NCBI RefSeq assembly: GCF_016756395.1
Contig: NZ_AP018365.1
Coordinates: 4,736,001-4,800,000 of the forward strand
DNA length: 64,000 bases
From: Streptomyces sp. SN-593
GTDB taxonomy: Bacteria > Actinomycetota > Actinomycetes > Streptomycetales > Streptomycetaceae
Reading direction: 5' to 3'
The translations under genes were made by a program, and so were the position numbers. Of this stretch, positions 8,154 through 16,150 are shown in pieces. Positions within the stretch are counted from its first letter, which is position 1; every line of letters starts with the position of its first letter. Below the pieces are notes generated by a model that worked only from the letters and a program-made list of their open reading frames with translations, was not told the origin of the DNA and made no database searches.

Positions 8154-8951
8154 GTGGAGACTGAAACGAAACTGACGGCGGGCGACGCCGAACTGACCCT
8201 GCGGCCCGAGCAAGGCTGCCGGATCGCCTCGCTGAAGGTCGGCGGGACCGAACTCCTGCGCCAGGGCGACAAATTCGGCGCCTTCCTGATGGTGCCGTGG
8301 TGCGGCCGTACCGAGAACGGCGTGTTCCGCAACGGCGGTGTGACCCACCAGCTCCCCGTCGACGCGCCGCCGCACGCGATCCACGGCACCGGCCGGCACT
8401 CGGTCTGGCACGAGGCGGCCCCGGCGACGGAGACCACGGCGGCCTTCTACTACGACCTCGTCGACCCGTGGCCGTACCCCGGCCGGGTGACCCACGCCGT
8501 CGAGCTGGCCCCGCACTCCGCGAAGCTGACGCTGACCGTGGAGGCGCGCGGCGACTCCTTCCCGGCGCAGGCCGGCTGGCACCCGTGGTGGCTGCGCAAC
8601 CTCGGCCAGGGCGGCCAGGACGTCGAGTTGGCCTTCAGCGCCGCCTGGCAGGAGGAGCGCGGCGACAACCACCTGCCCAACGGCAACCGCATCGACCCCA
8701 AGCCCGGTCCCTGGGACGACTGCTTCGGGATGCCGGACGGCGTGGAGGTCGCCCTGAACTGGCCCGGGGAGATGACGGTGCGGGTCAGCAGCCCGAGCGA
8801 GTGGGTCGTCGTCTACACCGAACAGCCCGAGGCGGTGTGCGTGGAGCCGCAGTCCGGACCGCCCAACGGCCTGAACACGCGACCCCGCCTGGTCACCCCG
8901 ATCGACCCGCTGGAGATCACCACGGTGTGGAACTGGCAGAAGGTCGGCTGA
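8154..8951 (+). CDS. Aldose 1-epimerase family protein
   Basis: 265 residues from GTG 8154. The sequence shows galactose-mutarotase-family features: an N-terminal beta region with GCRIASLKVGGTELL, MVPWCGRTENGVFRNGG, the first catalytic-region histidine in PPHAIHGTGRHSVW, a second in AGWHPWWLRN, and a C-terminal acidic residue region VYTEQPEAVCVEPQSGPPNG, where the base Glu is expected. These enzymes interconvert alpha and beta anomers of hexoses or hexose phosphates in the cytosol. No signal peptide. It precedes pyrE by 191 bases on the same strand; the intergenic gap shows no strong terminator, so co-transcription is possible. Confidence 0.85.
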   Translation: METETKLTAGDAELTLRPEQGCRIASLKVGGTELLRQGDKFGAFLMVPWCGRTENGVFRNGGVTHQLPVDAPPHAIHGTGRHSVWHEAAPATETTAAFYYDLVDPWPYPGRVTHAVELAPHSAKLTLTVEARGDSFPAQAGWHPWWLRNLGQGGQDVELAFSAAWQEERGDNHLPNGNRIDPKPGPWDDCFGMPDGVEVALNWPGEMTVRVSSPSEWVVVYTEQPEAVCVEPQSGPPNGLNTRPRLVTPIDPLEITTVWNWQKVG

Positions 8952-9142
8952 CGGGACCGGAGGACCGGAGGACCGGCCGGCCGGTGCGTCGGCCCGGCGA
9001 CTGGCCAACGGCGGTCGGCGACGGCCGGCGGTTCGCCCGGCGACGGCGACGGGGACCCGCTTCCGCGCCCCATGCTCGGGGCCCGCTTCCGCCCTTCTGT
9101 CCGGAACGTACCCCCATCCCTCGCTCGGCTAATCTCATCCGT

Positions 9143-9682
9143 ATGAGCGACGTACGCACCGCCCTGCTGCGGCAGATCAAGGACAAGGCCGTCGTGCACG
9201 GCAAGGTGACTCTCTCCTCGGGTCTCGAAGCCGACTTCTACATCGACCTGCGCCGGATCACCCTGGACGGCGAGGCCGCCCCGCTCGCCGGCCAGGTGAT
9301 GCTCGACCTCACCGCGGACCTGGAGTTCGACGCGGTGGGCGGCCTGACGCTGGGCGCCGACCCGGTCGCCACCTCGATGCTGCACGCGGCGGCCGCGCGC
9401 GGCCGCCGGCTCGACGCCTTCGTGGTGCGCAAGGCCACCAAGGCGCACGGCCTCCAGCGGCGGATCGAGGGCACCGAGGTCAAGGGCCGCCGCGTGCTGG
9501 TGGTCGAGGACACCTCCACCACCGGCGGCTCCCCGCTCACGGCCGTCGAGGCGGTGCGCGAGGCGGGCGGCGAGGTCGTGGCCGTCGCGGTCATCGTCGA
9601 CCGGGGCGCCGCGGCGAAGGTGGCCGAGGAGGGCCTGCCGTACCTCGCGGCGTACTCCCTCGCGGACCTCGACCTGTCCTGA
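9143..9682 (+). CDS. pyrE: Orotate phosphoribosyltransferase
   Basis: 179 residues from ATG 9143. The PRPP-binding signature VLVVEDTSTTGGSPL is intact, as are the substrate segments KVTLSSGLEADFYIDLRRITLD near the N-terminus, GGLTLGADPVATS, and FVVRKATKAHGLQ with the catalytic-loop lysines. The enzyme joins orotate and PRPP to give orotidine monophosphate in de novo pyrimidine synthesis. Length is normal for the actinobacterial form. A strong hairpin terminator follows 25 bases after the stop, so the gene ends its transcription unit before the aldolase gene. Confidence 0.96.
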   Translation: MSDVRTALLRQIKDKAVVHGKVTLSSGLEADFYIDLRRITLDGEAAPLAGQVMLDLTADLEFDAVGGLTLGADPVATSMLHAAAARGRRLDAFVVRKATKAHGLQRRIEGTEVKGRRVLVVEDTSTTGGSPLTAVEAVREAGGEVVAVAVIVDRGAAAKVAEEGLPYLAAYSLADLDLS

Positions 9683-9707
9683 GCACCCGCCCGACCTGCG
9701 GATACAC

Positions 9708-9745
9708 GGCTCCCGGGACGTTCCACGTGAAACATCCCGGGAGCC
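9708..9745 (+). terminator. Intrinsic terminator after pyrE
   Basis: A perfect 11-base-pair stem, GGCTCCCGGGA (9708-9718) with TCCCGGGAGCC (9735-9745), closes a 16-base loop and is followed by TTCGC. It ends the pyrE transcript. The loop is almost entirely taken up by the parS-like site described separately. Confidence 0.8.
9720..9733 (+). promoter_or_regulatory. parS-like ParB-binding site
   Basis: The sequence GTTCCACGTGAAAC differs at one position from the consensus ParB site GTTTCACGTGAAAC reported for Streptomyces and Bacillus. Streptomyces chromosomes carry many parS copies scattered around oriC, several with one or two mismatches and many in intergenic regions. This one forms the loop of the pyrE terminator, so it is outside all genes. 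Its presence suggests that the window lies within the ParB-covered region near the origin. I found no second copy in the window. Confidence 0.75.
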
Positions 9746-9887
9746 TTCGCATGTCCGCCATGCGCCCGCCGCGGTTCCGGTGTATGGCGAGGTGGTGTAT
9801 TCGATCGAGTCTGGGAAGATGAGGGCGACGATGACGTCGCCACGCATGCCAGCAGTACCACCCGCACAGTCATGAGGAGCGGAAACG

Positions 9888-10910
9888 ATGCCCATCGCAA
9901 CCCCCGAGGTCTATGGCGAGATGCTCGACCGGGCGAAGGCCGGCAACTTCGCCTACCCGGCCATCAACGTCACGTCGTCGCAGACCCTGCACGCCGCGCT
10001 GCGCGGCCTCGCCGAGGCGGAGAGCGACGGCATCATCCAGATCTCCACCGGCGGCGCGGAGTTCCTGGGCGGTCAGTACAGCAAGGACATGGTGACCGGT
10101 GCGGTCGCCCTCGCCGAGTTCGCGCACATCGTCGCCGAGAAGTACCCGGTCACGGTCGCGCTGCACACCGACCACTGCCCCAAGGACAAGCTCGACGGGT
10201 ACGTCCGTCCGCTGCTGAAGATCTCCCAGGAGCGGGTGGCCGCCGGCCGTAACCCGCTCTTCCAGTCCCACATGTGGGACGGCTCCGCCGAGACGCTGGA
10301 CGACAACCTCGCCATCGCCAAGGAGCTGCTGGCCGAGGCGGTCAAGGCGAAGATCATCCTGGAGATGGAGATCACCCCGACCGGCGGCGAGGAGGACGGC
10401 GTCTCCCACGAGATCAACGACTCCCTCTACACCACCGTCGACGACGCCTTCCGCACCGTCGAGGCCGTCGGCCTCGGCGAGCACGGCCGCTACCTGCTGG
10501 CCGCCTCCTTCGGCAACGTGCACGGCGTGTACAAGCCGGGCAACGTGGTGCTGCGCCCGGGCATCCTCCGCGAGCTGCAGGACGCGGTGGCCCAGAAGTA
10601 CGGCAAGGCCGACGCGTTCGACTTCGTCTTCCACGGCGGCTCCGGCTCGACGATCGACGAGATCAACGAGGCGCTGGAGAACGGCGTGGTGAAGATGAAC
10701 ATTGACACCGACCTCCAGTACGCGTTCACCCGCCCCGTCGCCGGGCACATGTTCAGCAACTACGACGGTGTGCTGAAGGTCGACGGCGAGGTCGGCAACA
10801 AGAAGGCGTACGACCCGCGGGTGTGGGGCAAGGCCGCCGAGGCCGGGATGGCCGCGCGCGTCGTCGTCGCCGCCCAGGACCTGCGCTCGGCGGGCAACCG
10901 CCGCAAGTAG
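9888..10910 (+). CDS. fbaA: Fructose-bisphosphate aldolase, class II
   Basis: 340 residues from ATG 9888 with GAGCGGAAACG upstream. Class II aldolase motifs are clear: TSSQTLHAAL, STGGAEFLGG, the zinc-binding ALHTDHCPKD (H93, D95, H96), ILEMEITPTGGEEDGV, the second metal-ligand region ASFGNVHGVYKPGN, and the phosphate-binding FVFHGGSGS. The enzyme cleaves fructose 1,6-bisphosphate into glyceraldehyde 3-phosphate and dihydroxyacetone phosphate in glycolysis and works in reverse in gluconeogenesis. It stands alone between two terminators, so it should have its own promoter in 9746-9887. Confidence 0.97.
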   Translation: MPIATPEVYGEMLDRAKAGNFAYPAINVTSSQTLHAALRGLAEAESDGIIQISTGGAEFLGGQYSKDMVTGAVALAEFAHIVAEKYPVTVALHTDHCPKDKLDGYVRPLLKISQERVAAGRNPLFQSHMWDGSAETLDDNLAIAKELLAEAVKAKIILEMEITPTGGEEDGVSHEINDSLYTTVDDAFRTVEAVGLGEHGRYLLAASFGNVHGVYKPGNVVLRPGILRELQDAVAQKYGKADAFDFVFHGGSGSTIDEINEALENGVVKMNIDTDLQYAFTRPVAGHMFSNYDGVLKVDGEVGNKKAYDPRVWGKAAEAGMAARVVVAAQDLRSAGNRRK

Positions 10911-10963
10911 CCGGTCCGGCGCGCCGGACGGCGCGCGGTACGGCGCCTTCCGCGCTCGATCGA

Positions 10964-10987
10964 GGCCCCCGGCACCTGCCGGGGGCC
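10964..10987 (+). terminator. Intrinsic terminator after aldolase gene
   Basis: GGCCCCCGGCA (10964-10974) pairs with TGCCGGGGGCC (10977-10987), a nearly loopless 11-base-pair inverted repeat followed by TTGCG, 53 bases after the aldolase stop. Confidence 0.8.
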
Positions 10988-11019
10988 TTGCGCGTGGCCG
11001 CTCGGGCAGACTGGAGCCC

Positions 11020-11433
11020 ATGGCCAATCACGAGAACCTGCTCGGGGGTCCCGCCCCCACCCACCTGCCCGACGACCCGGAGCCGCGCGAGCTGCTGGCC
11101 TCCGGCGCCGCACCCTCCGAGGTGGCGGCGAAGTACCCCTCCTCCTCGCTCGCCTGGGCACAGCTCGCCGACGACGCGTTCGAGGGCGGCCGGGTGGTGG
11201 AGTCCTACGCGTACGCCCGGACCGGCTACCACCGCGGCCTGGACGCCCTGCGCAGGGCCGGCTGGCGCGGCCACGGCCCCGTCCCGTTCGAGCACGAGCC
11301 GAACCGCGGCTTCCTGCGTGCCCTGCACGCGCTGGCCCGGGCCGCGCAGGGGATCGGGGAGCAGGACGAGTACGAGCGCTGCACGGCCTTCCTGCGGGAC
11401 AGCTCGCCGACCGCCGCCGACACGCTGGGCTGA
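11020..11433 (+). CDS. DUF3151 family protein
   Basis: 137 residues from ATG 11020. It matches the actinobacterial DUF3151 family: ENLLGGPAPTHLPDDPEP, VAAKYPSSSLAWAQLADDAF, VESYAYARTGYHRGLDALRR and FEHEPNRGFLRALHALARAAQ. The protein is helical, soluble and of unknown function. It follows the aldolase gene in many streptomycetes, but the strong terminator between them argues for separate transcription. It precedes the kynurenine operon by 283 bases, a gap with several GC-rich inverted repeats (about 11440-11590) and no gene. Confidence 0.85.
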   Translation: MANHENLLGGPAPTHLPDDPEPRELLASGAAPSEVAAKYPSSSLAWAQLADDAFEGGRVVESYAYARTGYHRGLDALRRAGWRGHGPVPFEHEPNRGFLRALHALARAAQGIGEQDEYERCTAFLRDSSPTAADTLG

Positions 11434-11716
11434 CCCCGCGCCCGCCCCTGCTCGGGCCCGCGCGGTAGGTCCACGTCCGCGCGCCCCGAGCCCGCCGGTC
11501 CGCCCGCGCCCCGGTCCGGAGCCGGGCGGACCACGGCGGACCAGCCGGACGGCTCCGGGGCCCGCCACCGCGGGCCCCGGTCACGCCGCCCCCGCTCCCG
11601 CCCCGGTCACGCCGCCCCTCCACCGCGGCGACCTGTCGGCCCTTGCCGGATCCCTCCGCACCGCAGATGATCGCCGCACAGGCCCGGCGACCCCGGGGCA
11701 CGATGGAGGTAGAACC

Positions 11717-12553
11717 ATGTCCGACGCACCGATCGACGAGGCGGCGACCCCGAACCTCGCGTTCGAAGGCAGCACGCCCTACGAGGACTACGTGCAGGCG
11801 TCCGTCCTCACCCACCTGCAGCACCCGCTCTCCGACGACCCCGGGGAGATGGCCTTCCTCGTCACCACCCAGGTGATGGAGCTGTGGTTCACCCTGCTCG
11901 TCCACGAGTGGACCACCGCGGCCGCCGCACTGCGGCAGGACGACCTGGCCAGGACCACCGCCGCGCTGCGCCGCAGCCTGCCCCAGCTCGAGTCCCTCAA
12001 CGCCTCCTGGAAACCGATCGCGCACCTCACCCCCGCGCAGTTCAACGCCTACCGGTCCGCCCTCGGCGAGGGCTCGGGCTTCCAGTCCGCGATGTACCGT
12101 CGCCTGGAGTTCCTGCTCGGCGACAAGTCCGCGTCCATGATCGTGCCGCATCGCGGCACCCCCGGCGCGCACGCCGAGCTGGAGAAGGCCCTCACCGAGC
12201 CGAGCCTCTACGACGAGGTGCTGCGGCTCCTGGCCCGCCGCGGATACGACCTGCCCGCCGCCGTGCTCGACCGCGACCCGGCGCTGCGCTACGAACCGCA
12301 CCCCGAGGTCGAGGCGGTCTGGCAGGCCGTCTACGCCGACGAGGACCAGGACACCGACCTGATCCGGCTCGGCGAACTGCTCACCGACGTCGCCGAACTC
12401 GTCTGGCGATGGCGCAACGACCACCTGGTGGCGACCCGACGCGCGATGGGCGCCAAAGCCGGCACCGGCGGCTCGGCGGGGGTGGCCTGGCTGGAGAAGC
12501 GCGCCGCCAAGAACGTCTTCCCCGAGCTGTGGACGGCGCGCAGCCATGTCTGA
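11717..12553 (+). CDS. kynA: Tryptophan 2,3-dioxygenase
   Basis: 278 residues from ATG 11717 with ATGGAGGTAGAACC upstream. Family hallmarks include TPYEDYVQASVLTHLQHP, EMAFLVTTQVMELWFTLLVHE (with the substrate-binding Phe and the distal region), FNAYRSALGEGSGFQSAMYR, and the haem-ligand region VWRWRNDHLVATRRAMG followed by GTGGSAGVAWLEK. The enzyme opens the indole ring of L-tryptophan with O2 to N-formylkynurenine, the first step of kynurenine-pathway catabolism and of supply of kynurenine or anthranilate to secondary metabolites. The stop overlaps the kynU start by eight bases, implying translational coupling. Confidence 0.95.
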   Translation: MSDAPIDEAATPNLAFEGSTPYEDYVQASVLTHLQHPLSDDPGEMAFLVTTQVMELWFTLLVHEWTTAAAALRQDDLARTTAALRRSLPQLESLNASWKPIAHLTPAQFNAYRSALGEGSGFQSAMYRRLEFLLGDKSASMIVPHRGTPGAHAELEKALTEPSLYDEVLRLLARRGYDLPAAVLDRDPALRYEPHPEVEAVWQAVYADEDQDTDLIRLGELLTDVAELVWRWRNDHLVATRRAMGAKAGTGGSAGVAWLEKRAAKNVFPELWTARSHV

Positions 12554-14024
12554 GCTTCCCGCCGCCGTCGCCCCGGACGCCCTCGCCGCTCGCGCCGCCG
12601 CCCTCGACGCGGCCGATCCGCTCGCGCACGTCAGGGACCGTTTCGCCCTCGGGGACACGTCCCGCGCCGATGCCGCCGATGCCGCCGATGCCGCCGAAGC
12701 CGGCGCAGGAGGCGAAGCCGGCGAAGGGCGCGAAGGGCGCGAAGGCGGTGCAGCGGGCGGGGCAGCAGGTGAGGGAGCCGGGGCGGTCGGGCGGGCCCCC
12801 GTCTACCTCGACGGCAACTCGCTGGGCGCCCTGCCCACCACCGTGCTGCCGCGGCTGGCCGACGTCGTCGCGCGGGAGTGGGGCGAGCTGCGCATCCGCT
12901 CCTGGGAGGAGAGCGGCTGGTGGACGGCACCCGAACGCATCGGCGACCGGATCGCCCCGCTGGTCGGCGCCGCGCCCGGCCAGGTCGTGGTCGGCGACTC
13001 CACCAGCGTCAACGTCTTCAAGGCGCTGGTCGCCGCCGTCCGCATGGCGCCCCAGGGACGCGACGAGATCCTGGTCGACGCCGCCACCTTCCCCACCGAC
13101 GGCTACATCGCGCAGTCCGCCGCGCGCCTGACCGGCCGCACCCTGAGGGCCGTGCCCGCCGACGGGATCGCGCGAGCGGCGTCCGACCGTACCGCCGTCG
13201 CCCTCGTCAACCACGTCGACTACCGCACCGGCCGGCTGCACGACCTGCGCGGTGTCACCGCCGCCCTGCACGCGGCCGGCGCCCTCGCCGTGTGGGACCT
13301 GTGCCACAGCGCGGGCGCCCTGCCGGTCGCCCTCGACGCCGACGGCGTGGACCTCGCGGTCGGCTGCACCTACAAGTACCTCAACGGCGGTCCGGGCGCG
13401 CCCGCCTACCTCTACGTGCGGGCCGAGCACCAGCCGCGCTTCGACTCCCCGCTGCCCGGTTGGAACTCCCACGCCGACCCCTTCGGCATGGCCCCCGGCT
13501 ACGTGGCCGCGCAGGGCCCGGCGCGCGGTCGCGTTGGCACACCGGAGATCCTGTCGCTGCTCGCGCTGGACGCGGCCCTCGACGCCTGGGAGGGCGTCGC
13601 ACTCGCCGACGTGCGGGCCAAGAGCCTCGCGCTGACCGACTTCTTCCTGGAGTGCGTGGCCGCGACCGCCCCCGCCGGCCGCCTGGAGTCCGTGACGCCC
13701 GAGGCGCACGCGGAACGGGGCAGCCAGGTGTCGCTGCGCTGCGTGGACGCCGGCGAGGTGATGCGCGAGCTGACCGCACGCGGCGTCGTCGGCGACTTCC
13801 GGCGGCCCGACGTGCTGCGCTTCGGTTTCACCCCGCTCTACACCCGCTACGCGGACGCCTGGCGGGCCGCCCGGGTGCTGGCCGACATCCTCGTCGAACG
13901 CGACACCGCGGCCGGCACCGCCGACACCGCTGACCTCTCCGCCGACCCCGGCGTCCTCCCGGGCGCCGGCACCGAGACCCGACCCGAAGGCCAGCCCGAG
14001 GGCGACCGCGAAGGGACCCCATAA
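12546..14024 (+). CDS. kynU: Kynureninase
   Basis: 492 residues from ATG 12546. Motifs: VYLDGNSLGALP, the Trp-rich RSWEESGWWTAPERIGDR, VVVGDSTSVNVFK, AVWDLCHSAGALPV, and the PLP-lysine site GCTYKYLNGGPGAPAYLYV. The enzyme cleaves L-kynurenine to anthranilate and alanine (or 3-hydroxykynurenine to 3-hydroxyanthranilate). Two regions are unusual: an Ala/Gly/Glu low-complexity insert at residues about 40-80, made of short ADA and GRE repeats, and a Thr/Ala/Glu-rich tail after residue about 455. Both lie outside the catalytic core. The gene overlaps kynA and is followed after three bases by the hydrolase gene. Confidence 0.94.
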   Translation: MSELPAAVAPDALAARAAALDAADPLAHVRDRFALGDTSRADAADAADAAEAGAGGEAGEGREGREGGAAGGAAGEGAGAVGRAPVYLDGNSLGALPTTVLPRLADVVAREWGELRIRSWEESGWWTAPERIGDRIAPLVGAAPGQVVVGDSTSVNVFKALVAAVRMAPQGRDEILVDAATFPTDGYIAQSAARLTGRTLRAVPADGIARAASDRTAVALVNHVDYRTGRLHDLRGVTAALHAAGALAVWDLCHSAGALPVALDADGVDLAVGCTYKYLNGGPGAPAYLYVRAEHQPRFDSPLPGWNSHADPFGMAPGYVAAQGPARGRVGTPEILSLLALDAALDAWEGVALADVRAKSLALTDFFLECVAATAPAGRLESVTPEAHAERGSQVSLRCVDAGEVMRELTARGVVGDFRRPDVLRFGFTPLYTRYADAWRAARVLADILVERDTAAGTADTADLSADPGVLPGAGTETRPEGQPEGDREGTP

Positions 14025-14027
14025 CCG

Positions 14028-15005
14028 ATGACCGCTGCCGCGCCACGCAGTCCCTCGCCGCCTCCCGCCGACCAGGCGGCGGCCGAGGAGGCATCGGCGC
14101 TCGGCCACGCCCCCGTGCCCCCGGACGCCACGGCGCGCTACGGCGACGACCCGGACCAGGTGGTCGACTTCTACCGGCCCGCCGCCGGGAGCGCTCGCCC
14201 GGCGCCCCTGGTCGCCCTGTTGCACGGCGGCGCCTGGCGGGCCGCCTACGACCGCGCCCACGTCTCCCCGCTCGCCGCGCACCTCGCGGCGCGCGGCCTC
14301 GCGGTGGCCTCGGTCGAGTACCGCCGCGGCGGTCAGGACGGCGCCGCACCCGGACCGCGGACACCTGGCGGCCAGGCGGGCGGCGGCGGGCGGCCGTCCT
14401 CCGCGCCGGCCCGGGCCGCCGAGCCCGCGCCTGCGCCCGCCGGCCGCTGGCCCGACACCTTCGACGACGTCGCCGCCGCGCTCGACGCCCTGCCGTCGCT
14501 CGCCCGCGCGGCCCTGGGCGAGGACACCGTCGATCCCCGGCGTGTCGTGGTCACCGGACACAGCGCGGGCGGGCACCTCGCGCTGTGGGCCGCCGCCCGC
14601 CACCTGCTGCCCGCGGGCTCCCCCTGGCACCGCTCCGCTCCTCCCGCCCTCCGCGGCGTGGTGGCCCTCGCTCCCGTCGCCGACTTCACCTCGGCGATCC
14701 GGCTCGGGGTCTGCTCCGGGGCGGTGCTCGGCCTCCTCGGCGGCCCCGAGCACGCCACCGACCGCCTGCCCCACACCGACCCGGCGGCGCTGCTCCCCAC
14801 CGGCATCGCCACCACCCTCGTGCACGGCACCGCCGACACCGTGGTTCCGCCCCAGGTCAGCGCGGCCTTCGCGCGCGCGGCCGGGGCGGCGGGGGAGGAG
14901 CCCACCGTGGCGTGGCTGCCGGGCACCGGGCACTTCCCGCTGATCGACCCGACGAGCGGCGCGTGCGCGGCCGTGGTCGAGGAGATCGCCCAGCTCGCCT
15001 GGTGA
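14028..15005 (+). CDS. Alpha/beta hydrolase, probable kynurenine formamidase
   Basis: 325 residues from ATG 14028. Esterase/lipase-type alpha/beta hydrolase with the oxyanion motif LLHGGAW, the nucleophile elbow VTGHSAGGHLALW, an Asp in VHGTADTVVPP and a catalytic His in LPGTGHFPLIDP. An Ala/Pro/Gly-rich insert at about residues 108-145 is non-conserved in character. Third gene of a tight operon behind tryptophan 2,3-dioxygenase and kynureninase, it supplies the missing step, hydrolysis of N-formylkynurenine to kynurenine; HGGxW plus GxSxGG is as in animal-type arylformamidases rather than the bacterial KynB metal-dependent family. The role is inferred from context and motif. Confidence 0.8.
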   Translation: MTAAAPRSPSPPPADQAAAEEASALGHAPVPPDATARYGDDPDQVVDFYRPAAGSARPAPLVALLHGGAWRAAYDRAHVSPLAAHLAARGLAVASVEYRRGGQDGAAPGPRTPGGQAGGGGRPSSAPARAAEPAPAPAGRWPDTFDDVAAALDALPSLARAALGEDTVDPRRVVVTGHSAGGHLALWAAARHLLPAGSPWHRSAPPALRGVVALAPVADFTSAIRLGVCSGAVLGLLGGPEHATDRLPHTDPAALLPTGIATTLVHGTADTVVPPQVSAAFARAAGAAGEEPTVAWLPGTGHFPLIDPTSGACAAVVEEIAQLAW

Positions 15006-15129
15006 AGCCGCCGGCCCGCGCGACGGGGCCGGCCCGAACCCGGTCGGCAAGGACCGACCGGCGGGTACGGGTGGGCGCCTACCGGTCGGCGGGAGCGGTC
15101 CGGCGGGCGGGGAAACGGACCCCGGACAC

Positions 15130-15162
15130 GGCGAAGCGGCCCCCGACGGGGGCCGCTTCGCC
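15130..15162. terminator. Bidirectional terminator between kyn operon and crp
   Basis: A perfect 15-base-pair stem, GGCGAAGCGGCCCCC (15130-15144) with GGGGGCCGCTTCGCC (15148-15162), loop of three bases. It lies between two convergent transcription units and can terminate both. Bases between 15006 and 15129 hold no gene. Confidence 0.85.
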
Positions 15163-15182
15163 GGAAACGATCGGGTGCCGGC

Positions 15183-15857
15183 CTACCGGCTGCGCTTCGC
15201 CAGGCGCTCCACGTCGAGGAGGATGACCGCGCGGGCCTCCAGCCGCAGCCAGCCCCGCCCGGCGAAGTCGGCGAGCGCCTTGTTCACGGTCTCGCGGGAG
15301 GCGCCGACGAGCTGCGCCAGCTCCTCCTGCGTGAGGTCGTGCACCACGTGGATGCCCTCCTCGGACTGCACGCCGAACCGGCGGGACAGGTCCAGCAGGG
15401 CCTTGGCCACGCGGCCGGGCACGTCGGAGAAGACCAGGTCGGACATGACGTCGTTGGTGCGGCGCAGGCGGCGGGCGACCGCGCGCAGCAGCGCCGTGGA
15501 GACCTCGGGGCGCACGTTCAGCCAGGGCTGGAGGTCGCCGTGGCCCAGGCCGAGGAGCTTCACCTCGGTCAGCGCGGTGCCGGTGGCGGTGCGCGGGCCG
15601 GGGTCGAAGAGCGACAGCTCCCCGATCAGCTCGCCGGGACCCACCACGGCCAGCATGTTCTCCCGGCCGTCGGGCGAGGTGCGGTGCAGCTTCACCTTGC
15701 CCTCGGTCACGACGTACAGCCGGTCCCCGGGGTCGCCCTCGTGGAACAGCGCGTCGCCACGCGCCAGCGTGACCTCGGTCATGGAGGCACGCAGTTCAGC
15801 GGCCTGCTCGTCGTCGAGCGCCGCGAAAAGCGGGGCACGGCGCAGAACGTCGTCCAC
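15183..15857 (-). CDS. crp: Crp/Fnr-family regulator (Streptomyces Crp)
   Basis: 224 residues on the reverse strand from GTG 15857, preceded by AAGGAGAG. Residues about 8-125 form the cyclic-nucleotide-binding domain (LFHEGDPGDRLYVVTEGKVKLH, GELIGELSLFDPGPRTATG), followed by a dimer helix and a winged helix-turn-helix with DLTQEELAQLVGASRETVNKAL. It is almost identical, as I remember it, to S. coelicolor Crp, a global regulator needed for germination and affecting antibiotic production. A CRP-like palindrome 77 bases upstream suggests autoregulation. The divergent neighbour is nth. Confidence 0.95.
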   Translation of the reverse strand: MDDVLRRAPLFAALDDEQAAELRASMTEVTLARGDALFHEGDPGDRLYVVTEGKVKLHRTSPDGRENMLAVVGPGELIGELSLFDPGPRTATGTALTEVKLLGLGHGDLQPWLNVRPEVSTALLRAVARRLRRTNDVMSDLVFSDVPGRVAKALLDLSRRFGVQSEEGIHVVHDLTQEELAQLVGASRETVNKALADFAGRGWLRLEARAVILLDVERLAKRSR

Positions 15858-15933
15858 GAGCTCTCTCCTTGTCGACTGTCGACATCACCGGGTTGTCAGC
15901 CGGGCTGTCCCCATGATGCATGACACGGGAAAC

Positions 15934-15949
15934 AGTGCGATCAATCACA
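15934..15949. promoter_or_regulatory. crp: CRP-like operator in crp-nth intergenic region
   Basis: On the crp-coding strand the sequence is TGTGATTGATCGCACT, which has TGTGA, a six-base spacer and a CAC half-site as in the classical TGTGA-N6-TCACA site, and GTG-N8-CAC spacing as in the reported Streptomyces Crp motif GTG(N)6GNCAC (one mismatch). It lies 77-92 bases before the crp start and about 200 bases before nth, so it could serve autoregulation or the divergent gene. Position and symmetry are seen; binding is inferred. Confidence 0.5.
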
Positions 15950-16150
15950 AGTTTGTCTTATGTGTGCGCGCCGCCGTGCCCCGGGGGTCCGATTGGCGGT
16001 CGGAATTGCGTGGTTAGGGGCGGCGCGGAGGCCGAACGGGTGGCGGCCACCGGGGGTTCTGCTGTCAGCGAACACGCCGCCCGGGACCGTTCCGCGGGGC
16101 GTCGCTGTGACCGGCCCCACGTTGTCCGGCCTTCGGCGTAGCCTTCGTGC

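Noticed and set aside
10760..15050. Long reverse open frames opposite the kyn operon
   Set aside because: Composition is that of antisense shadows; the forward genes have clear enzyme motifs.
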